A stretch of DNA of 64,000 nt from Dactylorhiza incarnata (taxonomy: Eukaryota > Streptophyta > Magnoliopsida > Asparagales > Orchidaceae), in assembly GCA_033032865.1 (NCBI GenBank), contig JAWHQI010000121.1:1178001-1242000 (forward strand). The letters run 5' to 3'. A program made the translations under genes and the position numbers. This document shows, piece after piece, positions 1 to 9,923 of the stretch; position 1 is the stretch's first letter; each line of letters begins with the position of its first letter. A model generated the notes under the pieces. That model was given only the letters and a program-made list of their open reading frames with translations, was not told the origin of the DNA and searched no databases.

Positions 1-1
1 A

Positions 2-562
2 AATATAAATTATGATGAGGATGACCCAGTTAGTACTACAAGTTTTACTACTTTTTTTACGCAAAGTTATAATTATTACAATAACTTATACGGGTCACGA
101 CCTCGCGAAGAAATAACGCAACCCAAAACGAAGGATAGTCTTAAAAATAAAATTTTAGATTTAGCTTCTAGGAAAAAAGCGCGCACATCTGGTAATTTAG
201 ATGAATTAGGATTATATACAAAAACTCAATTTAGCGATTTTATGAGTTCGGACGAGATCGAAAACTTCGATCTCTTAAATTGGTGGAAAGGTAAAGCTAA
301 TACCTATCATGTTTTGGCCTATATGTCCCGTGATTTATTAACTGTCCAAGCTAGTACAGTAGCTTCGGAGTCCGTTTTTTCTCTTTGTGGCAGAGTTTTG
401 AACGAGCGGAGGAGCCGGCTTAACGAAGATTCGCTGGAGATTTGCATATGCTACAAGGACTACTTGGACAGTTTAAAGAGGAAGCAACACATAACAACAT
501 TGGAGGATAGCTCGGAGGAGATAGAAGACGAAATGGACGCGTTGAATCTACAAGATGATTAA
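2..562 (+). CDS. hAT-family transposase, C-terminal part (dimerisation domain)
   Basis: The frame is open from the first complete codon at base 2, so the N-terminus and catalytic core lie before the window; about 186 codons are visible. Residues about 95-155 carry the hAT C-terminal dimerisation domain: a short NWW motif, then ASTVASESVFS and LNERRSRL, which in the Ac/RICESLEEPER group form the hydrophobic dimer interface of a cut-and-paste transposase. The N-terminal visible part is rich in Asn, Tyr and Lys, and the tail is acidic (repeated E and D). No frame break is seen in this part. The AT-rich stretch and palindromic tail downstream fit the 3' end of an hAT element. Family assignment is confident; activity cannot be judged because the catalytic residues are outside the window. 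Confidence 0.88.
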   Translation, partial: NINYDEDDPVSTTSFTTFFTQSYNYYNNLYGSRPREEITQPKTKDSLKNKILDLASRKKARTSGNLDELGLYTKTQFSDFMSSDEIENFDLLNWWKGKANTYHVLAYMSRDLLTVQASTVASESVFSLCGRVLNERRSRLNEDSLEICICYKDYLDSLKRKQHITTLEDSSEEIEDEMDALNLQDD

Positions 563-879
563 ATCGAGCCTAAATGTACTTTTTTTATATATGTAAATTT
601 TATAAGAATCATAGCCTTCATATGTTTGTATTTTCAATTTTGTATTTTGTACAATTGTATGACTTAAATTTTGTAATTTTTTAAATTTTTTGTTCCAAAT
701 TTTCAATATTAATAAAATTTTTTGTTCCAAATTTTTCGTTCCAATTGTTCAATATTAATACAATATAATTCTAACCTTAAATTTTTTCAATTTTTATAAA
801 TTTTTGGTTCAAATTTTCAATATTTAATAATTTATAAAAATAAAAATTAAAAAATTTAAACTATAAATAAAAAAATAAA
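563..879. other. AT-rich 3' region of the hAT element
   Basis: This stretch after the transposase stop is very AT-rich, with repeated phrases such as TTTTTTGTTCCAAATTTT. No gene is seen. It is probably the 3' untranslated and subterminal part of the hAT element. Confidence 0.5.
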
Positions 880-1083
880 AAAACCGGGCCGGCCCGGATC
901 GGGCCCGAGACCGGCCCGGTCCTGCCCGACCTGGCCTGAAGGGCCGGAGCAGGCAGCACATAAGTGCTGCCTGCCCGGCCCGACCCGATTTCAGGGGAGG
1001 ACCGGGCCGGCCCGGCCCGATGTAGGAAAAAGCCCGATCGGGCCCGGTCCAGGCCGGCCCGATCGGGCTTTTTGTTCACGACA
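880..1083. repeat. GC-rich palindromic subterminal region with a perfect hairpin
   Basis: After several hundred AT-rich bases the sequence switches abruptly to repeated GGCCCGG/CCGGGCC words. At 1027-1044 and 1056-1073 there is a perfect 18-bp inverted repeat (AAAAAGCCCGATCGGGCC and its complement) around an 11-base loop. Clustered short repeats near the ends are known as transposase-binding sites in hAT elements such as Ac; assigning that role here is inference. A short ORF across it on the minus strand is Gly/Arg/Pro low complexity and is not a gene. The terminal inverted repeat itself was not located. Confidence 0.6.
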
Positions 1084-1542
1084 AACAATTATAAGAATTC
1101 CTTTTTATTAAAATAGTCCCATTTTTTAATCAAATATCGTGCTATTTTTGGTTATATTTTGCTGATTGCTAATGCTACCGCTGAGAGGCAAAACTGCAGG
1201 TTCGGAGTGGTGACAACCCGCTGTGCACATCTCCCTGTCGCCATGAGTCGTCAACCCACCCGCACCGGTACGAACGGTCTGCGGGCGTGACCGACCCGCC
1301 ACTTCCAAACAATCTTCAACTGCTTAATTATATAAGAAGCGCTTTAAGACGCGTGACAACTTACTCAACCGGTCACACGACCTCTGGCCGGGAGGCTTAG
1401 CGGTATGAGGGCTCCTTGCTTGGGGCTAACCTGGGAGGAGGGGCTCGACTCCAGGTTTTCCCCAACTAAGGCCTCGCAGAAGGGAGGATAAGCACCGCTT
1501 GCCAGCGTAGGACCAACGACAGCGCTGAGTTAGCGAGTAAAA

Positions 1543-1843
1543 TAGGCCGGAAGCAGGGGGCCATAATATTAAACAATAAAGTAGGCCGGAAGCAGGGGGC
1601 CATAATATTAAGCAATAAAGTAGGCCGGAAGCAGGGGGCCATAATATTAAACAATAAAGTAGGCCGAAAGCAGGGGGCCATAATATTAAGCAATAGAGTA
1701 GGCCGGAAGCAGGGGGCCATAATATTAAGCAATAAAGTAGGCCGGAAGCAGGGGGCCATAATATTAAGCAATAAAGTAGGCCGGAAGCAGGGGGCCATAA
1801 TATTAAGCAATAAAGTAGGCCGGAAGCAGGGGGCCAAAATATC
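1543..1843. repeat. 39-bp tandem repeat array of LTR copy A
   Basis: About eight near-identical units of 39-40 bp, each containing AGGCCGGAAGCAGGGGGCC followed by ATAATATTAA and AATAAAGT. The same array with slightly different units occurs in the other two LTR copies. It makes a repetitive minus-strand ORF that is not a gene. Confidence 0.95.
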
Positions 1844-2589
1844 AGGACCAGTGCGGGACTGGAGAAATGAAAGCACAGAAAGCAGTAAATAGGACCAGTG
1901 CGAGACTGGAGTATTGAAAATGCAGAAAGCAGTAAAATAAATAAAGGGTTAGTAGTCCAATCACTCCATAAGAGGAGGCTTCAACGTCGACTCCGTTCTT
2001 AGGAGGAGGTTCTGCTTTCTTCCCGTTCATAGGGGTTCTACTCCATTTCCAGGAGTTTATTTACGTTCCATGAGATTTGGTATTTTCCCTTTGCCGCGAA
2101 TTTTTATTATTATCTTGGCGTTACTGCATTGCGGCGTCGGCCGCGATCTCGTCCCAATTTTCGCGTCAATATTTTAAACCCAATCGATTCCTTAGATTGA
2201 TACGCGAAATTTTATTATACCGCTAAAATACGCGTCGCGAGGATGCCGATTTATTCCGATTAATTTCGCTCCCCTTTCGGGCGTTTATTTTGCTTGTAAA
2301 AGCTTTTAGAGGACCAAAATAATAACTCACAACTCCAAACTTTGATAGTATTTGCAAAATACCCTAAAGTAGAGCCTATAATGTTTGGTGATTATTCCCA
2401 ACTCATTTGGCCCTTAATTTTCTCAAAATAGACCTTTGATAGGGTTTTAAAAATAGCAAATGACTTCCTAAAAATCCCAATAAATTACAGGAGGTGCCCC
2501 TCAGAGTGGGGCACATTTTTCATCTTGGAGGTTTTTGCTGAAAAAGCCCTGATTGCCCTCTAGAAAATAAAATAGGTAAAGGGGATGTT

Positions 2590-3480
2590 GGGGTGCGGTT
2601 AGATGGAGAAGGCGCAGGGGTCTTGCACCCTGCGCCCTCCCGCGGCTCCCACAGCGGATCTGCGGCGGATCCGCTGTGGGGGCACACATGTGGAGGCGGG
2701 AGGCGGGAATCCAGAAAACGGGAGCCGCCCGATCTCCTGGGGGAGATCGTGCGGCTCCCGTCTATAAGACGGGAGGCGGCCGCTGCCACCGTCGGGCAGC
2801 AGCCGGCTGGGGCCGGCGCCGCCCCCGGTCAGTGCGCCGGGGGCCGGCGACTCCTCCGGTGGTGGTCCGGAGGCCTGGCGCCGCCGGCTGCCACCGGGAA
2901 AATAACAAAGAGGGGGCGGGGGCGCAGCCTGCATGTGCCATGCAGGCTTGCTGCGCCACCTTCCCCGCTGGGGAAGGCTGCCGGTGTCGCCCCTGGTCGG
3001 TGCGCCGGGGGCCGACGACCACTCCGGGGGTGGCCCCGCGGCCTGGCGCCGCCGGTCGCCGCCGGTGTGGGGTATTTCCTGTATAGGAAACGGGAGCAGA
3101 GGGGGGCTGGGCCACGGGCGCCGCCGGGGCTGCTTCCTCCGGCGGCCCGGCCGCCTCCTTTCGCCGGCGCAAGGGTCCCCGACGGGGAACCTACTCCCCC
3201 CCAGCGCCACCACCGGCGCTGGGGGTTTTGGCTTCCACGGTCAGCCCCCACCCGAGCCTCACAAGTCTCGGGGTTGTGCTGGCGGCGCTCCGACGACGGG
3301 GAGGGGGTTGTCCTGGCTCAGCGGAGTAGGAAGGAGGAGGGGGAGATGTCTACCTGTGATGGAGGGGCTCGGGAGGTTGAGGGGTGGTGGCTCGCCATGG
3401 AGAGGAAGGAGGTGGCGGCGGTTTGAGGTTGGGCAGGGCTCCGACAGGGTGGTGGTGGCTGGGCTAGCCGGCAGGGGGAG
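2590..3480 (-). repeat. GC-rich structured leader module of LTR copy A
   Basis: A GC-rich block containing palindromes such as CCTGCATGTGCCATGCAGG and many GCCGGC words. It produces long open frames in several frames on both strands, all Gly/Ala/Pro/Arg-rich, which indicates base composition rather than coding. It corresponds to 15,405-16,440 and 26,395-27,490 in the other copies and lies downstream of the presumed TATA box on the minus strand. Confidence 0.8.
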
Positions 3481-3526
3481 AGCTCGAGAGAGGGGGTGGT
3501 GTGCTGAAAGGAGGGGGCTTGGCCCT

Positions 3527-3536
3527 CCTTTTATAG
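3527..3536 (-). promoter_or_regulatory. Probable TATA box of LTR copy A
   Basis: On the minus strand the sequence reads CCTATAAAAGG. It occupies the same position as CCCTATATAAGG in the other two LTR copies, between the hairpin array and the GC-rich leader, where an LTR core promoter would be expected. Confidence 0.5.
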
Positions 3537-3746
3537 GAAGGGGGAGACCTCCCCCTCCCTTTTCCCCACGTGGGTTTAAGGGAGGGTGAGTGGGGGGAGA
3601 TATTTTCTCCCCCCCTCCTCCCCTTCTCTCTCCTGCCCCTTGCCCCAATAGGGGGCTGCCCATTCATGGGCAACCCTTTTCCTTGGGGGAGGGGCTTCTC
3701 TCTCCTCCCCCCCTTTCTTTTCCTTTCCCAATGAATTTTAAGCTTT

Positions 3747-3763
3747 GGGGGGGGGGGGGGGGG
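3747..3763. repeat. G homopolymer, 17 bases
   Basis: A run of 17 G in LTR copy A. The other two copies have G runs of 21-23 bases at the same place. Confidence 0.9.
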
Positions 3764-3889
3764 TTTGATCGAGGTCATCCTAGGACGGGGTCCTCCATGG
3801 TCCCGTGGTCCGTCAAGATTTGCCGGGGCTGATGCCGGGTTCGTGTGTTTCATATTTCGGGTGTTGTACCGAGGCGGTCTGCATAGTCC

Positions 3890-4480
3890 TAAAATGGCAT
3901 ACTCTCCACACGATCTCAGATTGAGGCGCAACGAATTCCGTTGTGCTTGTATTGTTCATACGAGGCTAACAGAACTGGCCGAAATCAATTCGGGGTTCGT
4001 ATGGTCACTATTCATAATAATGAGGTAGTAGCGTGCTACGACACCCAAAATGGTCGTTTTCTCCAAACGACCTCGGGTCGAAGTGCAACGAATTCCGTTG
4101 CGCTCGTATTGTTCATACGAGTCTAACGGAACTGACAGAAGTCAATTCGTGGTTCGTATGGTCACTATTCATAATAATGAGGTAATGGCGCGCTACGACA
4201 CCCAAAATGGTCGTTTTCTCCAAACGACCTCGGATCGAAGTGCAACGAATTCCGTTGCGCTCGTATTGTTCATACGAGTCTAACGGAACTGACAGAAGTC
4301 AATTCGGGGTTCGTACGGTCACTATTCATAATAATGAGGTAGTGGAGCGCTACGACACCCAAAATGGTCGTTTTCCCAAACGACCTCGGATCGAAGTGCA
4401 ACGAATTCCGTTGCGCTCGTATTGTTCATACGAGTCTAACGGAACTGACAGAAGTCAATTCGGGGTTCGTAGCACATAAC
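3890..4480. repeat. 157-bp hairpin tandem array of LTR copy A
   Basis: Close to four units of 157 bp; the units start at exact 157-bp spacing (for example 4050, 4207, 4364 for the same codon). Each contains three successive hairpins: GGTCGTTT/AAACGACC, GCAACG/CGTTGC and CTCGTAT/ATACGAG, most with 5-base loops. It lies in the part expected to be U3. Confidence 0.93.
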
Positions 4481-4509
4481 CCCTCATCGGGTTATGTCTA
4501 CTATACATG

Positions 4510-4557
4510 CCTACTTTTATTGGGCTCACTAGGGCCTAGTGACCCAATAAAAGTCGG
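4510..4557. repeat. Imperfect 48-bp palindrome at the LTR end
   Basis: CCTACTTTTATTGGG is followed about 18 bases later by CCCAATAAAAGTCGG, with CACTAGG/CCTAGTG forming the centre. The same palindrome sits at 17,496-17,543 and 34,978-35,025, nine bases inside the LTR terminus. Confidence 0.9.
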
Positions 4558-4580
4558 GATGTTACATCTTCTTTGTATAA

Positions 4581-4584
<4 letters not shown>

Positions 4585-4674
<90 letters not shown>

Positions 4675-4675
4675 C
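4585..4675. repeat. (CA)n microsatellite followed by (TA)n
   Basis: An uninterrupted CA dinucleotide run from about 4585 to 4663, then a short TA run. The Cys/Val and Thr/His ORFs read through it are artefacts. Confidence 0.98.
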
Positions 4676-5089
4676 AAGCAGTCATGCTCGATCAACAATT
4701 GGTATAATAATCCAGGATGATGTTATCACAAGTAACTTACCGCTTGAGAAATACTGAATCCGTATTTTTGTCCGCTCGATCAAAAATGATAATAAAAGTA
4801 TCTTGATGCATACATAGTAAGACGATCATGGATTTTAACCGTGTATACGATAATGATAGAATTTTTGACCACTTGATCAGATTAATAATTTCTTTTACCG
4901 AAGTCCAAGATCATCATTCCAGATTGCTTGATTAAAGAATAGAAATGAACATATCCGAACACCATCTCTGATCGCACGATTAGGTTTACAAGACCTTTTT
5001 CCGATCACATTTCTCCATATAGATGAATCTCGAAGTGATAGCTCAGATTGCACGGTCTATTTATATAAAGGTCGATTGGAAAAATATTT

Positions 5090-5680
5090 TTTCGGGAGGT
5101 GCACAGGCTAAGATGATCGATTGGGCAGGTGGCATGCTAAAAGCGATGACATTACTTTCCTCAGAGAGATCATCAAAGCTGTAATAGCTCCTTGAGAACC
5201 TCGACAGTCAGGAAAAAGCAAAAGGAGGTGTACATACCAAAATGATCAATTGGACAGGTGATGTGCCAAAAAGCGACCGACATTGTTTTCCTCAGAGAGA
5301 TCATAATGGCTGTGACAACACTAAAAAGAAGAACAACCTCGGTGGTCAAGAAAACAGGTGTACAAACCAAAATGATCAATTGGGCAGGTGACAAGCTAAA
5401 AGGCGATCGACATTTCTTTCGTCAGAGAGATCATAATGGTTGTGACAACCCTAAGAAGAGAGAACGACCTCAGTGGTCAAAATTTCACCCGCTTCAGGAC
5501 TCAGGCGACAGTCAAGGATGATCATGACAGCCCCTTTCACAAAACTTGGCTATCCCTAAGCCAATGAGTATTCGAGGGTCATAGGCTAAGATGACCAGTT
5601 GAGCAGGTGAGTTACTAAAGAGCAATCGTCATTGCTTTCCTCAAAAAGGTCATCAGAGTTGTAACGATGTCCTGGAATGC
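5090..5680. repeat. Degenerate tandem repeats of about 130-145 bp
   Basis: At least three and a half diverged units share the phrases CAAAATGATCAATTGG, CAGGTGA, AAAAGCGA, TCCTCAGAGAGATCAT and TGTGACAAC. They could be the 3' untranslated region or LTR-proximal part of the Tat-type element that follows. No coding region is seen between 4680 and 6040. Confidence 0.7.
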
Positions 5681-6038
5681 ATGGCAGGCCTAGACATTCA
5701 CCTAGATCTCCCATGATGCAGGGGTATGTCAGATGTCAGCATGGACCCAGCATCCTAAATATCCTTCGCACGAGCTTGGCGAGCCACTGCTACACGGATG
5801 CGAAATCTCCCTACTACCTGTGGTCATTGCAGGTCTTACAACTCATACTTCAAGTCGCGAGTGAAACAAGTAGGATCCATCGATATCTCGCTTGGTAGAC
5901 TTTTAGCCTTATACGCTCATCCTCAGAAAATGTTTCTTTCAAGAGGTAGCAGAAATGGTGTCGATAAATCCATTATAGATAATCAAAACAATTGAATAGA
6001 TACAAGTAGGAAAGATTTTACTCATGACAAGAATCGTC

Positions 6039-6990
6039 TCAAATCATCTCCACTCCAAGTTCGAAGCATTTCCTCCCCTTCATAGGTCTAAAGACGACAA
6101 GCACCATTTTGAGTACCACTTTTACGATAAATGGCTCTGCCCAGTTAGGATTCAGTTTTCCAACTAAACTAGATCTTGCTGCTGCATTTACTTTCTTTAG
6201 AACTAAGTCACCAACAACAAACTCCTTTATCCTGACATTTTTGTCAAAATATTTTGCCATTCTTCGTTTCACTTAGTCTTGTTTGATTGTTGCTGTCTCT
6301 CTTAGTTCTTCGATGAGATTGAGGCTGCACTTCAAACTCTTCATCGTTCGCTTCCATCCAACCATCTTCATTCTGCTTTGCTAATAACACCCTTGGACTC
6401 ATCACCTCAAATTCAACTGGAATGAGAGCTTCCGAACCATGAGACAACTTAAAGGGAGTTTCACCAGTAGCCGATGTTGGAGTTGTTCTTAAAGCCCAGA
6501 GCACTGATGACAACCATTCTGCCCAGGTACCATAGAGATTTCAACTTTCTTCTTCAAGAGATTTAGGACCAACTTATTTGCGGCTTCTACTTGCTCATTG
6601 CTTCTTGGATGGTGCACCGAAGCGAATCGTAGCTCAGTTCCTATCTGGCCACATAAATTTATTAAGTCAAAATTATTGATTTGAGGACCATTGTCCGTGA
6701 TTATGGCCATTGGAATTCCATGACTACACACGATTTCACCCCATATGAAGTTTTTAATGATCTGGGTGGTAGTTTTAGCCAACGCCTTTGCTTTAATCCA
6801 CTTTTTGAAATAGTCAATCATCACAAGAATAAAACGGCGATGCCCACTATCCATTGTAAAGGGTCTGATAAGATCCATTCCCCAAACTACAAACGACCAT
6901 GGAGTTGCTATCGACCCGAGCTGCTGAGCTGGTTGATGTTGTAAAGGAGTTGACATTATACACATCTCTTTGCGAATTTTTCAGCGTCTT
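6039..6990 (-). pseudogene. Tat-lineage Ty3/gypsy integrase, broken
   Basis: Integrase catalyses insertion of the retrotransposon cDNA. Minus-strand frames carry, in order, a degraded zinc-binding end, WGMDLI with the first catalytic Asp, IITDNGPQ with the second Asp, and HHPRSNEQVEAAN with the Glu. Further on come the VLWALRTTPTSATGETPF and KLNPNWAEPFIV segments, typical of Tat/Athila-type integrases (family versions read LWAYRTT and KLRPNWEGP). At least two frame changes, near 6250 and 6500, break the protein. It continues the pol fragment at 7259-8600. Confident as a Tat-like relic; not functional. Confidence 0.88.
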
Positions 6991-7258
6991 TCCTCATTTA
7001 AGGCCAAAAATAACCTTGCCTCAGAATTCTTCTCTAGGGTTCTAGCACCTGAATGACTGTCACATTCTCCAGAATGAACCTCCTGGAGCACAACTGGAAT
7101 CTCTTCCTCTAAAACACACCTTGCTAGTGGTGAGAGAAAGTTTTTCCTATACAAGACTCCTGCGACGAGGTAGTAGTGAACTGCTTTTAACTTTAACCTC
7201 TTCTTATCTTTTATAGATGGATGAAATTCCCCAGTTGAGAGATAGAGGATGAATGGAT

Positions 7259-7743
7259 CTACCCAAGATGGATATGGTCTATTTGCATTACCTCACTCTC
7301 TTCAATAGCTGGGTGAAATAATTTTGAAGTGGTTCCTCCTGAAAGAAGACCAAACTTTGCCAGTTCATCCGCCTCTGCATTTTCTGAACGCGGGATGTGC
7401 TGGATAATGAAACTTTTGAACTTGTCGATTTCAATTTTTACTAGCATCTGGTATTGCTTTAGAGTGAAATCTCTAGTTTCATAAGTTCCATTTACTTAAG
7501 AAGCCATCACTAGTGATTTCATTTTCACTTATACGTCCTCAATGCCCAACTCTCTTGCGAATCGGAGACTTGCAAGCAACACTTCATATTCTACTTGATT
7601 ATTCGTAGTGGGAAAGTAGAATTTTAATGCTTGATCCAATATGACTCCATTAGGATTAACCAAAATAATTCCCGCTCCAGAAGAATCCTGTCAGAAGCTC
7701 CATCCACATAAATTATCCAAGCTATATGTGTTTTTCTTTTCTT
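7259..7743 (-). pseudogene. Additional RNase H domain of the Tat-lineage pol
   Basis: Minus-strand translation gives IIYVDGASD, SGAGIILVNPNGVILDQ, NNQVEYEVLLASLRFA and IPRSENAEADELAKF. This is the second, dual-type (archaeal-like, aRNH) RNase H that follows the normal RT-RNase H in Tat/Ogre elements. Frame breaks and stops occur near 7495 and 7525, so it is dead. Its presence is the best evidence that the element belongs to the Tat lineage rather than to the Tekay-like element further right. Confidence 0.82.
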
Positions 7744-8591
7744 TTCAATATTGCTTTCTAATGTATCTATCATGAACTCTGCTAGCACTTGAGATTTGAT
7801 CGCCATCCTTGGCACATAAGAGATGTCAAATTCACTGAGCTCGATTACCCACTTGGCTAACCTTCCTGAATGTTCTGTCTTTTCCAAGACATATTTTAAT
7901 GGCAAGTCAGTTACTACCTGAATTGAATTAGCCTGAAAATACGATCGAAGCCTGTGAACTGAGATGACAAGCATTAATGCTAGCTTATCAAGAATTGGGT
8001 ATTGGGTTTCTGCATCTTTAAGAATTCTGCTAACGCAATAAACTGGAAACTGTCTTTTCTTCTCTTCTCTGACCAAAACTTTGCTTACTGCAGAACCAAC
8101 TCCAAGGTAAAGGAAAAGATCCTTGTCTTATCGAGGGCTCTGAAGCAACGAAGTTTATTTTAACTGCTTTTTCAATTGATCAAATGTATCATCATACTCC
8201 TTGGTCCATTCAAACTTTGCTCCCCCACGTAGAGTTTTAAAGAATGGAGCACTCTTATCTCCTGGACGAGATATAAACCGACCCAAACCTGTAATCCTTC
8301 CACCCAGTTGCTGAACTTCTGTAGGATATTTTGGAGGATTCATATCCAAGATTGCTTTTACCTTATCAGGATTTGGCTCAGCCCTTCTGGGGTGAGGAGA
8401 TGACCAAGGAACTTTTTCCATTGCTTGCTCCAAAAATGCACTTCAGAGGATTCAACTTCATGTTAAAGACTCGTAGAGTAGTGAACGTCTCAGCGAGATC
8501 ATTAAGATGAGTAGAAAAAGCTTTTCTTTTTATTAAGAGGTCGTCAATGTACACTTCTAAGTTTCTTCCTTTTTTATTTTTGAACACGGTA
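7744..8591 (-). pseudogene. Reverse transcriptase and RNase H of the Tat-lineage pol, broken
   Basis: The minus strand holds LEVYIDDLLIK (RT active site, both Asp present), TFTTLRVFNMKLNPLKC, NPDKVKAILDMNPPK, RFISRPGDKSAPFFKTL and the RNase H stretch QFPVYCVSRILKDAETQYP with VVTDLPLKYVLEK. Frame shifts lie near 8430 and 8150. The RT N-terminus is absent: the sequence is cut at 8592 by an LTR of another gypsy element, which explains the truncation. Confidence 0.88.
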
Positions 8592-9923
8592 TGTAAGACC
8601 CCTTTTTTTTGCTTCACAACCGGGTCTTATGTCCAGAACCGCCGCCTTACGGTGACTCCAACTACCAAGTTAGACGCCACCGTACGCCGCCGATCCTGCC
8701 GGCTAAAACGGTCACATCACAGTAGGCCAACAAAAGAAAACAAGTAATAGCACAAGTCCAATGATCACAGCTCAATAAAAAGATATATAAATGAACAATA
8801 GTGCACAATGAGTACATGTCTAATACAAGATAGTAAATGGGCTTAGGCCCGGTACATGTCTAATACAAGATAATCTCTCACTCACATCTTTCAACAACTA
8901 AGCGGAAGCAACAAAAGACTATCCTCAACCTGTCGTCATATAGTAGCTGTAGTGCGCAGCAACTGCTCCTCATGTCTTGCCATCCTCCTGCGACGGATGC
9001 ATCTCCTCGAGCTCCTAAAATGATATGGTCTACCGACCGTTAGTCAAAAGACTAAGCCACTATCATCCTCGCCTCACCCTCGCGACTCCTAGGCACAGTG
9101 TGGGGAGGAGGAAATGAAATGTATTTGAGGTAGTAAGTAGATCAAGCAGATGACAACGGAATTATACTAGCCTGAGTATATATATAAAGAGAACTATTGT
9201 TTGGAAGTAATAACAAGGTGAAGTAACAGTAAAGTAAGAACAGATTATATTATAAGTAATATAAAAGTAACCTTAATTTATAAGAATGCTCATACAAACT
9301 TATAAATTAAGGGGTCGTTTTGCAAGGCCTATCGTATAAAAAGTCTCATACCAATTTATATGACAGGGGTAAGGGTTTAATGCAATGTTTATGTATGACA
9401 TGATATGCTCTGCAGGTTTAATGATTATGTTTCACACAAGTGCAACTCACGCACCCAACTCTATGCGCACAGACCTTTAGTTCCCTGATTTGGAGTTAGC
9501 TAAACTCTCAGGTACCTCTCGTAATGGCAAACAGAGGCAGTGGGTTGGGCCTCCCCACTCCTAGGCGGGCAAGCACACTTCCAGGCCTAGACCTTACGTA
9601 CGCCTCAATGCTAAGAACACAACAACGGAGCTCCTACGTACTCTTACTGGCAAATTCCACCAGTCTTTCTTGGCTAAGTGAATGGTCGTTAGGAAAACAT
9701 CACCAAGACACCAGTCTGAGCTGGACCTCTAGACCACATCGACTTGCCAGAGTCCACGTACATCCGTCGGTGTGCCGAATGGTCCAGTACCGAACACGCG
9801 CCACTTTTATGCACATGCAACCGTATTATATAAGAAATCCCGAGTCATCGGCTCGCCAGACTAACCAGTCCATTTCTACAACCACCGAGCCTACCACTCG
9901 AGAGACTAAACCAGGCTAATCTC
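8592..9923 (-). mobile_element. Partial gypsy LTR of a second family
   Basis: It starts TGTAAGACCCC directly against the broken Tat RT and contains ACCGGGTCTTA, AGCGGAAGCAA and GGCCCGGTACATG-like phrases in an order recalling the start of the Tekay-like LTR at 12,986, but overall identity is low. In element sense this is the 3' end of an LTR on the minus strand. It is interrupted at 9924 by the SIRE-like LTR, and its other part is not found in the window. No coding potential; the 131-codon ORF at 9524 lies within it and has no recognisable domain. Confidence 0.6.

Larger units (their letters stand above)
1184..4566 (-). mobile_element. Truncated long gypsy LTR, copy A
   Basis: From about 1184 the sequence matches the long LTRs at 12,986-17,552 and 23,976-35,034 block by block: the CCGACCCGCCACTT segment, the 39-bp repeat array, the GC-rich leader, the TATA region, the 157-bp hairpin array and the terminal palindrome ending GGGATGTTACA at 4566. 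About 870 bp at the other end (LTR position 1 to about 870 in plus-strand order) is missing. In element sense it runs on the minus strand and starts TGTAACATCCC at 4566. It is more diverged from the other two copies than they are from each other, so it is an older insertion or a sister subfamily. No internal region is attached, so it is a solo or broken LTR. Confidence 0.85.

Noticed and set aside
1543..1843. Regular repeats that might suggest a CRISPR array
   Set aside because: The units are contiguous without unique spacers, and the context is a plant LTR.
1466..1876. Minus-strand ORF with the repeated peptide MAPCFRPTLL
   Set aside because: It is the 39-bp DNA tandem repeat read as protein (39 is a multiple of 3).
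2593..3589. Long plus- and minus-strand ORFs (up to 277 codons) in the GC-rich block, and their counterparts at 15,206-16,343 and 26,195-27,364
   Set aside because: Open in several frames on both strands at once, Gly/Arg/Pro/Ala-rich, and inside LTRs with repeats and homopolymers. Base composition explains them; no domain is recognised.
3941..4479. Overlapping plus-strand ORFs of 60-90 codons repeating VVFSKRPRIEVQRIPLRSY
   Set aside because: They are the 157-bp array read in shifting frames; the element sense is the minus strand.
9524..9919. 131-codon plus-strand ORF
   Set aside because: Lies within an LTR fragment in the antisense direction and shows no domain.
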